Source: Mesorhizobium sp. B2-7-1
Lineage (GTDB): Bacteria > Pseudomonadota > Alphaproteobacteria > Rhizobiales > Rhizobiaceae
Direction of reading: 5' to 3'
DNA: 64,000 nt
NCBI RefSeq assembly: GCF_006440735.1
Contig: NZ_VFUA01000010.1
Coordinates: 44,737 to 108,736, forward strand
The notes under the pieces were generated by a model. The model worked only from the letters and a program-made list of their open reading frames with translations, ran no database searches and was not told the DNA's origin. Below are positions 38,391-47,658 of the stretch, piece by piece. Each line of letters opens with the position of its first letter. Within the stretch, counting starts at the first letter, position 1. Made by a program: the position numbers and the translations under genes.

Positions 38391-39539
38391 TTACCATTCG
38401 GCAAACGAGCCGTCCTGGTGGCGCCAGACCGGGTTGCGCCAGCGATGCCCTTCCCTGGCGCGCTCCTTCACATAATCCTCGTCGATCTCGACGCCCAGGC
38501 CGGGTCCGTCGGGAATTGCGACATAGCCATCCTCATAGCGGAACACATCCTTGTTGGCGGCGTAGTCGAGCAGGTCGTTGGCGGCATTGTAGTGGATGCC
38601 CAGGCTCTGTTCCTGGATGAAGCAATTGTAGCTCACGGCATCGAGTTGCAGGCACGCGGCCAGCGCGATCGGACCGAGCGGACAGTGCGGCGCCACCGCC
38701 ACGTCATAGGCTTCCGCCATCGCCGCGATCTTGCGGCATTCGGTGATACCGCCGGCATGCGACAGGTCGGGCTGGATGATGTCGACGACAGCTTCCTCGA
38801 ACACCGGCTTGAAGTCCCAGCGGCTGTAGAGCCGCTCGCCGAGCGCGATCGGCGTCGAGCCGAGCGCTGCGATCTCCTTCAGCGCCTCTCGGTTTTCGGA
38901 GAGCACCGGCTCCTCGATGAACATCAGCCGGTAGGGTTCCAACTCCTTGACCAGGATGCGCGCCATCGGCCGGTGCACGCGGCCATGGAAATCCACCGCG
39001 ATGCCGATATTCGGGCCCACCGCCTCCCGCACCATGGCGACCCGCTCGACCGCGGCATCGATCCTGTCATGGCTGTCGACGATCTGCAGTTCCTCGGTGC
39101 CGTTCATCTTGAGCGCCAGGAAGCCGCGCGAAACCATATCCCTGGCGCCGGCCGCGACTTCCGCCGGCCGGTCGCCGCCGATCCAGGAATAGACCTTGAT
39201 CGTCTCGCGCAGCTTGCCGCCAAGCAGTTCATGCACGGGAACGCCGAGCGCCTTGCCCTTGATGTCCCACAGCGCCTGGTCGATGCCGGCGATCGCGCTC
39301 ATCAGGATCGGCCCGCCGCGATAGAAGCCGCCGCGATGCATCACCGTCCAATGATCCTCGATCAGACGCGGATCCTTGCCGATCAGATAGTCGGCCAGTT
39401 CCTTGATCGCCGCTTCGACCGTCAGCGCCCTGCCTTCGACCACGGGCTCGCCCCAGCCGCTGACGCCGGCATCGGTCTCGATCTTGAGGAAGAGCCAGCG
39501 CGGCGGAACGATGTAGGTGGTCAAAGCGGTGATTTTCAT
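38391..39539 (-). CDS. dgoD: D-galactonate dehydratase
   Basis: 382 residues, the same length as E. coli DgoD, and similar along the whole chain. The N-terminus reads [40 protein letters not shown], cut here to its core [15 protein letters not shown], is conserved. Catalytic Asp/His are in DFHGR, Glu ligands in FIEEPVL and LGERLYS, and His in [15 protein letters not shown]. It dehydrates D-galactonate to 2-keto-3-deoxygalactonate. A GntR gene lies directly upstream on the same strand. Confidence 0.93.
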   Translation of the reverse strand: MKITALTTYIVPPRWLFLKIETDAGVSGWGEPVVEGRALTVEAAIKELADYLIGKDPRLIEDHWTVMHRGGFYRGGPILMSAIAGIDQALWDIKGKALGVPVHELLGGKLRETIKVYSWIGGDRPAEVAAGARDMVSRGFLALKMNGTEELQIVDSHDRIDAAVERVAMVREAVGPNIGIAVDFHGRVHRPMARILVKELEPYRLMFIEEPVLSENREALKEIAALGSTPIALGERLYSRWDFKPVFEEAVVDIIQPDLSHAGGITECRKIAAMAEAYDVAVAPHCPLGPIALAACLQLDAVSYNCFIQEQSLGIHYNAANDLLDYAANKDVFRYEDGYVAIPDGPGLGVEIDEDYVKERAREGHRWRNPVWRHQDGSFAEW

Positions 39540-39553
39540 GCGGTCGGCCGGTC

Positions 39554-40312
39554 TCAGTTGTTCTTGAGTTTCTTGGCGCTGACGAGGTCGCGCGCCGCCA
39601 GGTCGAGGATTCTGTTTGCCGCGCCGCGCGCCGCTTCGGTGTCGCGCATGCGCAGCGCCTCCACCACTTCACGGTGCGCCGCCACTGCTTCCATGCGCCG
39701 GTCGAGCGAAATGGTCGCCGTCGCCTCCAGCGAGAATTTCAGTCCGGTGTCGATCAGATTGCCGATCTGCCGGAAGATCGGGTTGTGGCTGGCGGCATAG
39801 AGGATGTGGTGGAAGGCGATGTCGCTGCGCGAGAAGGTGACGAGGTCCTCGCCGGCGCCGGCCATACCGCGCCATGCCGCTTCCAGGTCGGCGATCTCCT
39901 GCAGCGTGGCGCGCGCGGCGGCGAGCTCGGCGACGAGCGGCTCGATGGCGCGACGGGTTTCGAGGATCGCGTCGAACAGCTTGTCGTCCAGGGCGTGCGG
40001 CGCATGCCAGGCGAGCACTTGCGGATCGATGATGTTCCAGTTGTCCTGGTCGCAGACCACCGTGCCGATGCGCGGCCTGGACAGCACCAGGCCCTTGGCC
40101 GCCAGCACTTTCAGCGCCTCGCGGATCACGGTGCGGCTGACGCCATATTCGACGCCAAGGTCGTTCTCGGTCGGCAGTGACGACCCGGCCGGATAGCGGC
40201 CGGAGAAGATGTCGGAGGCGAGCGCCTTCGTCACATCCGGCATGACGCGCGGGCGACGCACCGTCTCGCGCTCGTCCGTCGCCTCGTCAGCCTTCTTCGG
40301 TGTCTCGTTCAC
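39554..40312 (-). CDS. FadR/GntR family transcriptional regulator (DgoR-like)
   Basis: 252 residues. N-terminal winged helix (about residues 28-90: [27 protein letters not shown], key part [14 protein letters not shown]) and an FCD all-helical effector domain with metal-binding His residues ([21 protein letters not shown]). It lies just before dgoD and divergent from the AraF-like importer; DgoR of enterobacteria senses D-galactonate. It likely represses both transcripts. Confidence 0.92.
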   Translation of the reverse strand: MNETPKKADEATDERETVRRPRVMPDVTKALASDIFSGRYPAGSSLPTENDLGVEYGVSRTVIREALKVLAAKGLVLSRPRIGTVVCDQDNWNIIDPQVLAWHAPHALDDKLFDAILETRRAIEPLVAELAAARATLQEIADLEAAWRGMAGAGEDLVTFSRSDIAFHHILYAASHNPIFRQIGNLIDTGLKFSLEATATISLDRRMEAVAAHREVVEALRMRDTEAARGAANRILDLAARDLVSAKKLKNN

Positions 40313-40422
40313 CTCAGCCCCTCCTCCAAGGCAGCGAACCCTGGTTTGCGCGCGCCCGGCCCGGCCTTAGCGGATACCGGTGATTTGCGCCAGCGTTACT
40401 GCTCACACTATTTAGATCATTT

Positions 40423-40451
40423 ATCATACCAGATCAATTGACGTGTATGAT
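40423..40451. promoter_or_regulatory. Operator-like inverted repeat in the dgoR / importer divergent region
   Basis: ATCATAC (40423-40429) and GTATGAT (40445-40451) are exact inverted repeats separated by 15 bases. They flank TTGACG (40438-40443), a possible -35 for the rightward importer operon. GTATGAT-like half-sites are common for GntR regulators, so the adjacent DgoR-like protein is the likely ligand. Confidence 0.5.
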
Positions 40452-40511
40452 GAAATTGATTAGAGACGAGAGACCCGGGCTCGGCGCCCGGCCGTTCGCT
40501 GGGAGGTAAAC

Positions 40512-41504
40512 ATGCGACTTTTGAAAACCGCGCTCGTCGCGGGCGCTCTCGCCGTCTTGTCGGTCACGACAATCGCGTCTGCCTATGCGCAGGACACCAA
40601 GATCGGCTTCATCGTCAAACAGCCCGAGGAGCCCTGGTTCCAGGACGAATGGAAATTCGCGGACCAGGCTGCCAAGGAAAAGGGTTTCACCCTCGTCAAG
40701 ATCGGCGCCGAGGACGGCGAGAAGCTGATGTCGGCGATCGACAATCTCGGCGCCCAGGGCGCTCAAGGGTTCGTCGTCTGCACGCCGGATGTGAAGCTCG
40801 GCCCCGGCATCGTCGCCAAGGCGGCCGCCAACAATCTCAAGCTGATGACGGTGGACGACCGCCTCGTCGGCGCCGACGGCAAGCCCCTGGAAGACGTGCC
40901 GCATATGGGCATCTCCGCCACCAAGATCGGCGAGGCGGTCGGTCAGGCCATCCTCGACGAGATGAAGGCACGCGGCTGGAAGATGGACGAGGTCGGCGCG
41001 ATCCGCGTTTCCTACGACCAGCTGCCGACTGCCGTCGACCGCGTCGAGGGCGCAATCTCGGTGCTGAAGGCCGCCGGCTTCAAGGCGGAAGACATCTTCG
41101 ACGCGCCGCAGGCCAAGACCGACACGGAAGCCGCGCTCAATGCCGCGACCGTGGTGCTCAATGCCCATGCCGATATCAAGAAGTGGATTGCCTTCGGCCT
41201 CAACGACGAGGCGGTGCTGGGCGCCGTGCGCGCTTCCGAGAGCGTCGGCATTCCGGCCGACGGCATGATCGGCGTCGGCATCGGCGGCGCGGAATCGGCG
41301 ATCAACGAGTTCAAGAAACCGGCCGCGACCGGCTTCGTCGGCACGGTGATCATCTCGCCCAAGCGTCACGGCTACGAGACGGCGCTCAACATGTATGACT
41401 GGATCGCCAACAACAAGGAACCGGCGAAGCTGACGCTGACCGCCGGCGCGCTGGCCAAGCGCGACGACTATCAGAAGGTGCGCAAGGACCTCGGCATCGA
41501 ATAG
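40512..41504 (+). CDS. Sugar ABC transporter substrate-binding protein, AraF-like (L-arabinose/D-galactose)
   Basis: 330 residues with a signal peptide of about 26 residues (ASAYAQD). GGGAGG lies before the ATG. The mature N-terminus IGFIVKQPEEPWFQDEWKFAD matches E. coli AraF almost residue for residue; the core KQPEEPWFQ is diagnostic. FVVCTPDVKLG and GLNDEAVLGAVRA also follow AraF. AraF binds L-arabinose, D-galactose and D-fucose, fitting the nearby dgoD and arabonate-type genes. Confidence 0.92.
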   Translation: MRLLKTALVAGALAVLSVTTIASAYAQDTKIGFIVKQPEEPWFQDEWKFADQAAKEKGFTLVKIGAEDGEKLMSAIDNLGAQGAQGFVVCTPDVKLGPGIVAKAAANNLKLMTVDDRLVGADGKPLEDVPHMGISATKIGEAVGQAILDEMKARGWKMDEVGAIRVSYDQLPTAVDRVEGAISVLKAAGFKAEDIFDAPQAKTDTEAALNAATVVLNAHADIKKWIAFGLNDEAVLGAVRASESVGIPADGMIGVGIGGAESAINEFKKPAATGFVGTVIISPKRHGYETALNMYDWIANNKEPAKLTLTAGALAKRDDYQKVRKDLGIE

Positions 41505-41515
41505 TCCTCCCTGTA

Positions 41516-41551
41516 CAAACAGGCGGCGGCTTTGACGCCGCCGCCTGTTTG
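41516..41551 (+). terminator. Stem-loop between receptor and ATPase genes
   Basis: Perfect 15-base arms CAAACAGGCGGCGGC and GCCGCCGCCTGTTTG with loop TTTGAC, 11 bases after the receptor stop. It has only a short T stretch, so partial termination is likely. Confidence 0.7.
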
Positions 41552-41576
41552 GCATGCTCAAGAAGGATCGAGGCTG

Positions 41577-43088
41577 GTGTCCTTTCTCGAATTCACCAAC
41601 ATCACCAAGACTTATCCAGGCGTCAAAGCCTTGTCGGATGTGTCGTTCGGCGTCGAGAAGGGCGCCGTGCACGGGCTGATGGGCGAGAACGGCGCCGGCA
41701 AATCCACCCTCATCAAGATCCTGTCCGGCGACCAGCATGCCGATGCCGGCGAAATAAGCATCGACGGCAAGGTCCAGGCCTATGCCTCGACCAGGAACGC
41801 CTTCGACAACGGCGTCATCGTCATCCATCAGGAATTGCAGCTGGTCCCCGAGCTGACCGTCGCCGAAAACCTGAGCCTCGGCCGCTTTCCGGCAAGCGCC
41901 GGCGTCATCGCTCGCCGCCGCATGCTCGACGATGTCGGCGCCAAGCTGAAAGCGGCCGGCATCGACATCGACATGCGTCGCAAGGTCAAGACGCTGTCGA
42001 TCGGCGAACGCCAGATGGTCGAGATCGCCAAGGCGGTGATGCTCGACGCCCGCGTCATCGCGCTCGACGAGCCGACCTCGTCGCTGTCCTCGCGCGAAAG
42101 CGAGATCCTGTTTAAGCTGATCGACCGGCTGCGCGGCGAAGGCAAGGTCATCATCTATGTCTCGCATCGCCTCGACGAGGTGTTCCGGCTCTGTGACAGC
42201 CTGACGGTGCTGCGCGATGGCAAGCTCGCCGCGCATCACGCATCGCTCAAAGGTGTGACGCGCGATCAGGTCGTCGCCGAAATGGTCGGCCGTGAGATTT
42301 CCGACATCTGGGGTTTTCGCCCGCGCAAGACCGGCGAGGTCCGGTTGAAGGTCGATGGTTTGAGCGGCGCCAGGCTGCGGACGCCGGCGAGCTTCGAAGC
42401 CCGCGCCGGCGAGATCGTCGGCTTCTTCGGCCTGATCGGCGCCGGACGCTCGGAGCTGATGCGGCTTGTCTTCGGCGCCGATCCGCGTTCGGGCGGCACG
42501 ATCACGGTCGACGGTAAGGCGATTGCCGCCGCCAGCCCGCATGACGCGATCCGCGCCGGCATCGTGCTCTGCTCGGAGGACCGCAAGCATGACGGCGTCA
42601 TCCAGGGCCGCTCGATCGAGGAGAACATCAACATCTCTTCCAGGCGCCATCACACGCGCTTCGGCGTGCTCAGAAGAGCCAGCGAGATCGCGACGGCCGA
42701 AACCTTCATCAAGAAGCTCAAGGTACGCACGCCTTCGCGCAAGCAGGACATCGTCAACCTCTCCGGCGGCAACCAGCAGAAGGTCATCCTCGGCCGCTGG
42801 CTGTCCGAGCAGGGCATACGCGTGCTGATCGTCGACGAGCCGACGCGCGGCATCGACGTCGGCGCCAAATCGGAAATCTACGAGCTGCTCTACCAGCTCG
42901 CCGAGGACGGCATGGCCATCGTCGTCGTCTCCTCCGAGCTGCCGGAAGTGATGGGCATCTGCGACCGCATCCTGGTGATGTGCGGCGGGCGCATCAGCGC
43001 CGAGCTCGCGCGCGACCAGTTCGCCGAAAAGGCGATCCTGGCCGCAGCGCTTCCCGACAAGAAAACCCCCGACGCGATCGCATCCTGA
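41577..43088 (+). CDS. CUT2 sugar ABC transporter ATP-binding protein (AraG/MglA type)
   Basis: 503 residues from a GTG start. Domain 1: GENGAGKST and LDEPTSSL with degenerate signature IGERQMVE. Domain 2: degenerate LIGAGRSEL, intact LSGGNQQK and VDEPTRGIDVG. AraG equivalent of the AraF-like system. ATG codons upstream are out of frame. The start is set by the alignable FLEFTNITKTYPGVKAL beginning. Confidence 0.92.
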   Translation: MSFLEFTNITKTYPGVKALSDVSFGVEKGAVHGLMGENGAGKSTLIKILSGDQHADAGEISIDGKVQAYASTRNAFDNGVIVIHQELQLVPELTVAENLSLGRFPASAGVIARRRMLDDVGAKLKAAGIDIDMRRKVKTLSIGERQMVEIAKAVMLDARVIALDEPTSSLSSRESEILFKLIDRLRGEGKVIIYVSHRLDEVFRLCDSLTVLRDGKLAAHHASLKGVTRDQVVAEMVGREISDIWGFRPRKTGEVRLKVDGLSGARLRTPASFEARAGEIVGFFGLIGAGRSELMRLVFGADPRSGGTITVDGKAIAAASPHDAIRAGIVLCSEDRKHDGVIQGRSIEENINISSRRHHTRFGVLRRASEIATAETFIKKLKVRTPSRKQDIVNLSGGNQQKVILGRWLSEQGIRVLIVDEPTRGIDVGAKSEIYELLYQLAEDGMAIVVVSSELPEVMGICDRILVMCGGRISAELARDQFAEKAILAAALPDKKTPDAIAS

Positions 43089-43097
43089 GGATTTGCA

Positions 43098-44048
43098 ATG
43101 ACCGATCAGTTGAAGAAGGTCCTGCTCGGCGAACAAGGCCTCGTCGTCATCTTCATCGTCGCTTTCGCGCTGGTGTCGCTGCTCGTGCCGAACTTCCTCA
43201 CCGACCGCAATATGCTCGGCCTGCTGCAGTCCGTGGTCACCGTCGGCATTGTCGCCTGCACGATGATGTTCTGCCTCGCGGCGCGAGACTTCGACCTGTC
43301 GGTCGGCTCCATCGTCGCCTTTGCCGGCATGGTCGCGGTGATGGCCTCGAACGCCACCGGCTCGATCCTGCTTGGCCTTCTCGCGGCAATCGCCTGCGGC
43401 GCCGTCGTCGGCTGGGTCAACGGCGTCGTCATCGCCAAATTCCGCATCAACGCCCTGATCACCACCTTGGCCACAATGCAGATCGTGCGCGGTTTCGCGT
43501 TGATCTCGTCGGACGGCCGCGCCGTCGGCATCAACAGCCCGGATTTCTACCAGCTTGCCCTGTCGAAGCTGCTCGGCATCCCGACGCCGATCTGGGTGCT
43601 GGCGGTGCTCTTCGCCATTTTCGGCTTTGTGTTGAACAGCACCGTTTTCGGCAAGAACACGCTGGCCATCGGCGGCAATCCGGAGGCCTCGCGTCTTGCC
43701 GGCGTCAATGTCGACAGGACGCGCATCTGGATCTTCACGCTGCAGGGCGTGGTCTGCGGCATCGCCGGCATCCTGCTTGCCTCGCGCATCACCTCCGGCC
43801 AGCCGAATGCGGCGGTAGGATTGGAGCTGTCGGTGATCTCGGCCTGCGTGCTCGGCGGCGTCTCGCTCGCCGGCGGCAGGGCCACGATGTCGGGCGTCAT
43901 CGTCGGCGTGCTGATCATGGGTATCGCCGAGAATGCGATGAACCTGCTCAACATCCCGGCCTTCTACCAATACATCGTGCGCGGCGTGATCCTGCTTCTG
44001 GCGGTCCTGCTCGACAATCTGCGCTCCTCGGCATTGGGGCGGCGCTGA
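43098..44048 (+). CDS. CUT2 sugar ABC transporter permease (AraH type)
   Basis: 316-residue BPD_transp_2 protein with RDFDLSVGSIVAFAGMVAV and a Gly-rich GGVSLAGGRATMSG motif. This system has a single permease gene, so it would work as a homodimer, unlike the two other CUT2 systems in the window. Confidence 0.92.
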   Translation: MTDQLKKVLLGEQGLVVIFIVAFALVSLLVPNFLTDRNMLGLLQSVVTVGIVACTMMFCLAARDFDLSVGSIVAFAGMVAVMASNATGSILLGLLAAIACGAVVGWVNGVVIAKFRINALITTLATMQIVRGFALISSDGRAVGINSPDFYQLALSKLLGIPTPIWVLAVLFAIFGFVLNSTVFGKNTLAIGGNPEASRLAGVNVDRTRIWIFTLQGVVCGIAGILLASRITSGQPNAAVGLELSVISACVLGGVSLAGGRATMSGVIVGVLIMGIAENAMNLLNIPAFYQYIVRGVILLLAVLLDNLRSSALGRR

Positions 44049-44151
44049 ACCGGCATGCCGATGTCGGACCGATGGGGCTGAACAGGCTCGTTCCCGGCTG
44101 GACCTTGACGGGCGGGGATCGCCATGGCCGTCTTCGACTGGAGTGACGACG

Positions 44152-44931
44152 ATGACTGAGCGCCTTTCAGGCAAACGCATTTTTCTCACCGGCGCCGCCC
44201 AGGGCATCGGCCTCGCCATCGCCGAAGCCTGCCTGGCCGAGGGAGCGGGCGTGTTCATGATCGATCGCGATGGCGGGCTGTTGCGGAATGCCGCGTCCGG
44301 CCTGTCGGCGCCTCCCGGCCGTCTCGGGCATTGCGAGGCCGACATAACCGATGCCGCTGCGATCGCGGCGGCCGTCGGCCGCGCGAGCGAGGAAATCGGG
44401 CCGGTCAACGCGCTGATCAACAATGCGGGGATGAATGTCTTCTCGACGCCGCTCGACGCGAGCGAAGAGGAGTGGAACCGCAATTTCGACGTCAACGTCA
44501 AAGGCGCGTGGAATTGCAGCAAGGCGGTGTTGCCGGGCATGCTGGCAAGCGGCGGCGGTGCGATCCTCAATATCGCCTCGACGCACAGCTTCACCATCAT
44601 CCCGCACACCTTCCCCTATCCCGTCGCCAAGCACGCGCTGCTCGGCCTGACCAGATCGCTGGCGCTCGAATATGCCGGGCAAGGTGTGCGCGTGAACGCG
44701 CTGGCGCCGGGTTATGTCGAAACGCAGAAGGCCGTCGATTACTGGAACAGTTTCCCGGATCCGGTCGCGGCGCGGGCCAGGACGATGGCGCTGCACCCCG
44801 GCGGCCGCATCGCCACGGCGCGCGAGATCGCGCTCGCCGCGCTGTTCATGATTTCCGACGAGTGCCCGTTCATGAACGCGGCCTGCCTCGTCGTCGACGG
44901 CGGGCTGAGCCAGCTTCAGCATCCAGCCTGA
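44152..44931 (+). CDS. SDR family oxidoreductase, probable sugar 1-dehydrogenase
   Basis: 259 residues. TGAAQGIG cofactor loop, INNAGMN, catalytic Ser in NIASTHS and YPVAK, C-terminal VVDGGLSQ. GGAG lies eight bases before the ATG at 44152; a GTG at 44143 is possible. Located between the importer and the aldonate dehydratase, it is placed to oxidise L-arabinose or D-galactose to the lactone. Confidence 0.88.
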   Translation: MTERLSGKRIFLTGAAQGIGLAIAEACLAEGAGVFMIDRDGGLLRNAASGLSAPPGRLGHCEADITDAAAIAAAVGRASEEIGPVNALINNAGMNVFSTPLDASEEEWNRNFDVNVKGAWNCSKAVLPGMLASGGGAILNIASTHSFTIIPHTFPYPVAKHALLGLTRSLALEYAGQGVRVNALAPGYVETQKAVDYWNSFPDPVAARARTMALHPGGRIATAREIALAALFMISDECPFMNAACLVVDGGLSQLQHPA

Positions 44932-44950
44932 GCATCGCCGAGGACCGAAC

Positions 44951-46663
44951 ATGACCAAGAGACGATCGCAGCACTGGTTCGGCGGGTCCGGCAAGGACGC
45001 CTTCATCCATCGCAGCTGGATGAAGAACAACGGCCTGCCCGACGATGCGTTCGACGGCCGGCCGGTGATCGGCATCTGCAACACCTTTTCCGAATTCACG
45101 CCTTGCCATGTGCATTTTCGCGGCCTGGTCGAGCACATCAAGGCTGGCGTTCTGGAAGCCGGCGGCCTGCCGCTGGAGTTTCCGGTATTCTCCTGCGGCG
45201 AATCCAATCTGCGGCCGACGGCGATGCTGTTCCGCAACCTCGCCTCGATGGATGTCGAGGAGGCGATCCGCGGCAATCCGATGGATGGCGTCGTGCTGAT
45301 GGCGGGTTGCGACAAGACCACGCCGTCGCTGGTGATGGGCGCAGCCTCCTGCGACCTGCCCGCCATCGTCATCTCCGGCGGGCCGATGCTCAACGGCCGG
45401 TTCCAGGGCCGTGAGATCGGTTCCGGCACCGACGTGTGGAAATTCTCCGAGGATGTGCGGGCCGGCGTGATGAGCGCGCAGGACTTCGCCAGCGCCGAGA
45501 GCGCCATGTCGCGCTCGCCCGGCCATTGCATGACCATGGGCACGGCCTCGACCATGGCTTCGATGGTCGAGGCGCTTGGCCTGGCGCTGCCCGGCAACGC
45601 GGCCTATCCGGCGGTCGACGCGCGCCGCAGCCGCATCGCCCGCCTGACGGGCCGGCGCATCGTCGAGATGGTCAACGAGGATCTGCGGCCGTCGGCGATC
45701 CTCAACAAGCAGGCTTTCGCCAATGCCATACGCGTCAATGGCGCGATTGGCGGCTCGACCAACGCCGTCGTGCATCTGCTCGCCATCGCCGGCCGGGTCG
45801 GCACCGAGCTCAGCCTCGACGATTGGGACAGATATGGCCGCGACGTCCCGACCATCCTCGACCTGATGCCGTCGGGCCGCTTCCTGATGGAGGATTTCTG
45901 CTATGCCGGCGGCATACCGGCGGTGATGAAGGAGATCGCCGACCTGCTCGATCTCGAGGCGCTGACGGTCACCGGCAAAAGCGTGCGCGACAACATAGCC
46001 GATGCCCGGAATTACAATCCGGAGGTGATCCGCCCGCGCGACAAGGCGCTCACGCCGCCTGGCGGCATCGCGGTGCTGCGCGGCAACCTGGCGCCGGCGG
46101 GCGCCATCATCAAACCGTCGGCCGCCTCGCCGGCCTTGACGAGGCATCGCGGCCGCGCCGTCGTTTTCGAGGATATCGACGACTACAAGGCGCGCATCGA
46201 CGACCCGGAGCTCGATATCGACGAGGCCTCGGTCATGGTGCTGAAGAATTGCGGTCCGAAGGGTTATCCCGGCATGGCCGAGGTCGGCAACATGGCGCTG
46301 CCGCAGAAGCTCTTGCAAAAGGGCGTCCGCGACATGGTCCGCATTTCCGACGCCCGCATGTCCGGCACCGCTTTCGGCACGGTGGTGCTGCATGCGGCTC
46401 CCGAAGCCGCTGTGGGCGGCCCGCTGGCCTTGGTCAGAAGCGGCGACATCATCGAGCTCGATGTCGGGGCACGCAGGCTGCATCTCGATGTCTCCGAACA
46501 GGAACTGGCGGGGCGGCGGCAATCCTGGCGGCCGCCTGAACCGGCGATGCGCGGCGGCTATCAGGGCCTCTATGCCGATCATGTCCTGCAGGCCGACCGT
46601 GGCGCCGACCTCGATTTCCTCGTCGGCAGCCGCGGTCACGCCATTCCGCGCGAAAGCCATTGA
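44951..46663 (+). CDS. IlvD/Edd family sugar-acid dehydratase, L-arabonate dehydratase type
   Basis: 570 residues. Cys52 (TPCHVHF), Cys120 (AGCDKTTPS) and Cys193 (GHCMTMGTAST) have the spacing of the [2Fe-2S] ligands of Rhizobium L-arabonate dehydratase. The C-terminal CGPKGYPGM and ARMSGTAFG are also conserved. It dehydrates an aldonate such as L-arabonate (or D-fuconate/D-galactonate) to the 2-keto-3-deoxy acid. Confidence 0.9.
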   Translation: MTKRRSQHWFGGSGKDAFIHRSWMKNNGLPDDAFDGRPVIGICNTFSEFTPCHVHFRGLVEHIKAGVLEAGGLPLEFPVFSCGESNLRPTAMLFRNLASMDVEEAIRGNPMDGVVLMAGCDKTTPSLVMGAASCDLPAIVISGGPMLNGRFQGREIGSGTDVWKFSEDVRAGVMSAQDFASAESAMSRSPGHCMTMGTASTMASMVEALGLALPGNAAYPAVDARRSRIARLTGRRIVEMVNEDLRPSAILNKQAFANAIRVNGAIGGSTNAVVHLLAIAGRVGTELSLDDWDRYGRDVPTILDLMPSGRFLMEDFCYAGGIPAVMKEIADLLDLEALTVTGKSVRDNIADARNYNPEVIRPRDKALTPPGGIAVLRGNLAPAGAIIKPSAASPALTRHRGRAVVFEDIDDYKARIDDPELDIDEASVMVLKNCGPKGYPGMAEVGNMALPQKLLQKGVRDMVRISDARMSGTAFGTVVLHAAPEAAVGGPLALVRSGDIIELDVGARRLHLDVSEQELAGRRQSWRPPEPAMRGGYQGLYADHVLQADRGADLDFLVGSRGHAIPRESH

Positions 46664-46674
46664 AGGTGAGCCGG

Positions 46675-47580
46675 ATGGCCAAATTCGCGCCGGATCAAAT
46701 CCATGGCATCCACGCCATTCTCTACGCGCTGTTCGACGGCCACGAAAAGCTCGACCGCGCGGCCATGCGCAGGCAGGTCGAGATCTGCCTGGCCTGCGGC
46801 GTGCATGGCATGGCGGCGCTCGGCCTTGCCTCCGAAGTCGCCAAATTGACCGAGGTTGAGCGCCGCACGGTGATGGACTGGACGGCGCAGGATTGCGCCG
46901 GCAAGGTGCCGCTCGCCTTCACCATCTTCGGTTCCTCCGTCGCCGAGCAGGTGGCGCAGCTTCGTCATGCCGAAAGCGTCGGAGCGGATTGGGTGATCCT
47001 GCAGCCGCCGCCGGCCGGAACCTATGGCGCGCCGGAATATATCCGCTTCTTCGGCCGTGTCGCCGAGGCGACGGACCTGCCGGTGGCAATCCAGAATGCG
47101 CCAGCCTTTTTCGGTCGCGGCCTGACGTCGGAGGAGATACGCGACCTCGTCTCGCTTCACCCCAACATCCGGCTGGTCAAGGGCGAAGGCCCTGTCGTCG
47201 ACATTGCAGGCCTGATCGAGCACACGGAAGGCCGCGTACCGGTTTTCAATGGGCGAGGCGGGCTGGAACTGATCGACAATCTCCGCATCGGCTGCCGGGG
47301 TATGATCCTGGCGCCGGACTGCGTCGATTTCGCCGTTCGTGCCTACGAGGCGTTTCATGCCGGCCGGGAGGATGAAGCCGAGGCAGCCTATGCGGCGATG
47401 TTGCCGGCGGCCGTTTTCGTCATGCAGGGCATCGAGAACCTGGTCTGCTACGGCAAGCGCCTGTTCGGCGCCCGTGCCGGCATCGCGATAAACGACCGCG
47501 CGCCGGCGATGCGGCCGGGCGCGGCAGGCCTTGCGATGGTGGAGCGCTTCGCGTCCCGTCTGGGCGACTACCCACGCTGA
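46675..47580 (+). CDS. DHDPS/NAL family protein, probable 2-keto-3-deoxy-L-arabonate dehydratase or aldolase
   Basis: 301 residues, class I aldolase-type TIM barrel with the Schiff-base Lys at about residue 169 (LVKGEG). The Tyr of DHDPS (YNVP) is replaced: the motif reads IQNAP, as expected for the ketodeoxyarabonate dehydratase side of the family. It would turn 2-keto-3-deoxy-L-arabonate into 2-oxoglutarate semialdehyde. AAGGTG precedes the ATG; upstream TTG and GTG codons are less likely starts. Confidence 0.87.
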   Translation: MAKFAPDQIHGIHAILYALFDGHEKLDRAAMRRQVEICLACGVHGMAALGLASEVAKLTEVERRTVMDWTAQDCAGKVPLAFTIFGSSVAEQVAQLRHAESVGADWVILQPPPAGTYGAPEYIRFFGRVAEATDLPVAIQNAPAFFGRGLTSEEIRDLVSLHPNIRLVKGEGPVVDIAGLIEHTEGRVPVFNGRGGLELIDNLRIGCRGMILAPDCVDFAVRAYEAFHAGREDEAEAAYAAMLPAAVFVMQGIENLVCYGKRLFGARAGIAINDRAPAMRPGAAGLAMVERFASRLGDYPR

Positions 47581-47658
47581 ATCAGTGCCCCGGCACACGG
47601 GTTCAAACAATCGCATGCCGGCGGCGCCGGATCGCCCGGTCCGCGCCCTGCTGGTGGA

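Noticed and set aside
40434..44609. A 1391-residue open frame on the minus strand
   Set aside because: It is antisense to four well-supported genes (AraF-like receptor, ATPase, permease, SDR). Its Asp/Arg/His/Ala-rich composition is what the complement of high-GC codons gives, and it has no ribosome-binding site or recognisable domain.
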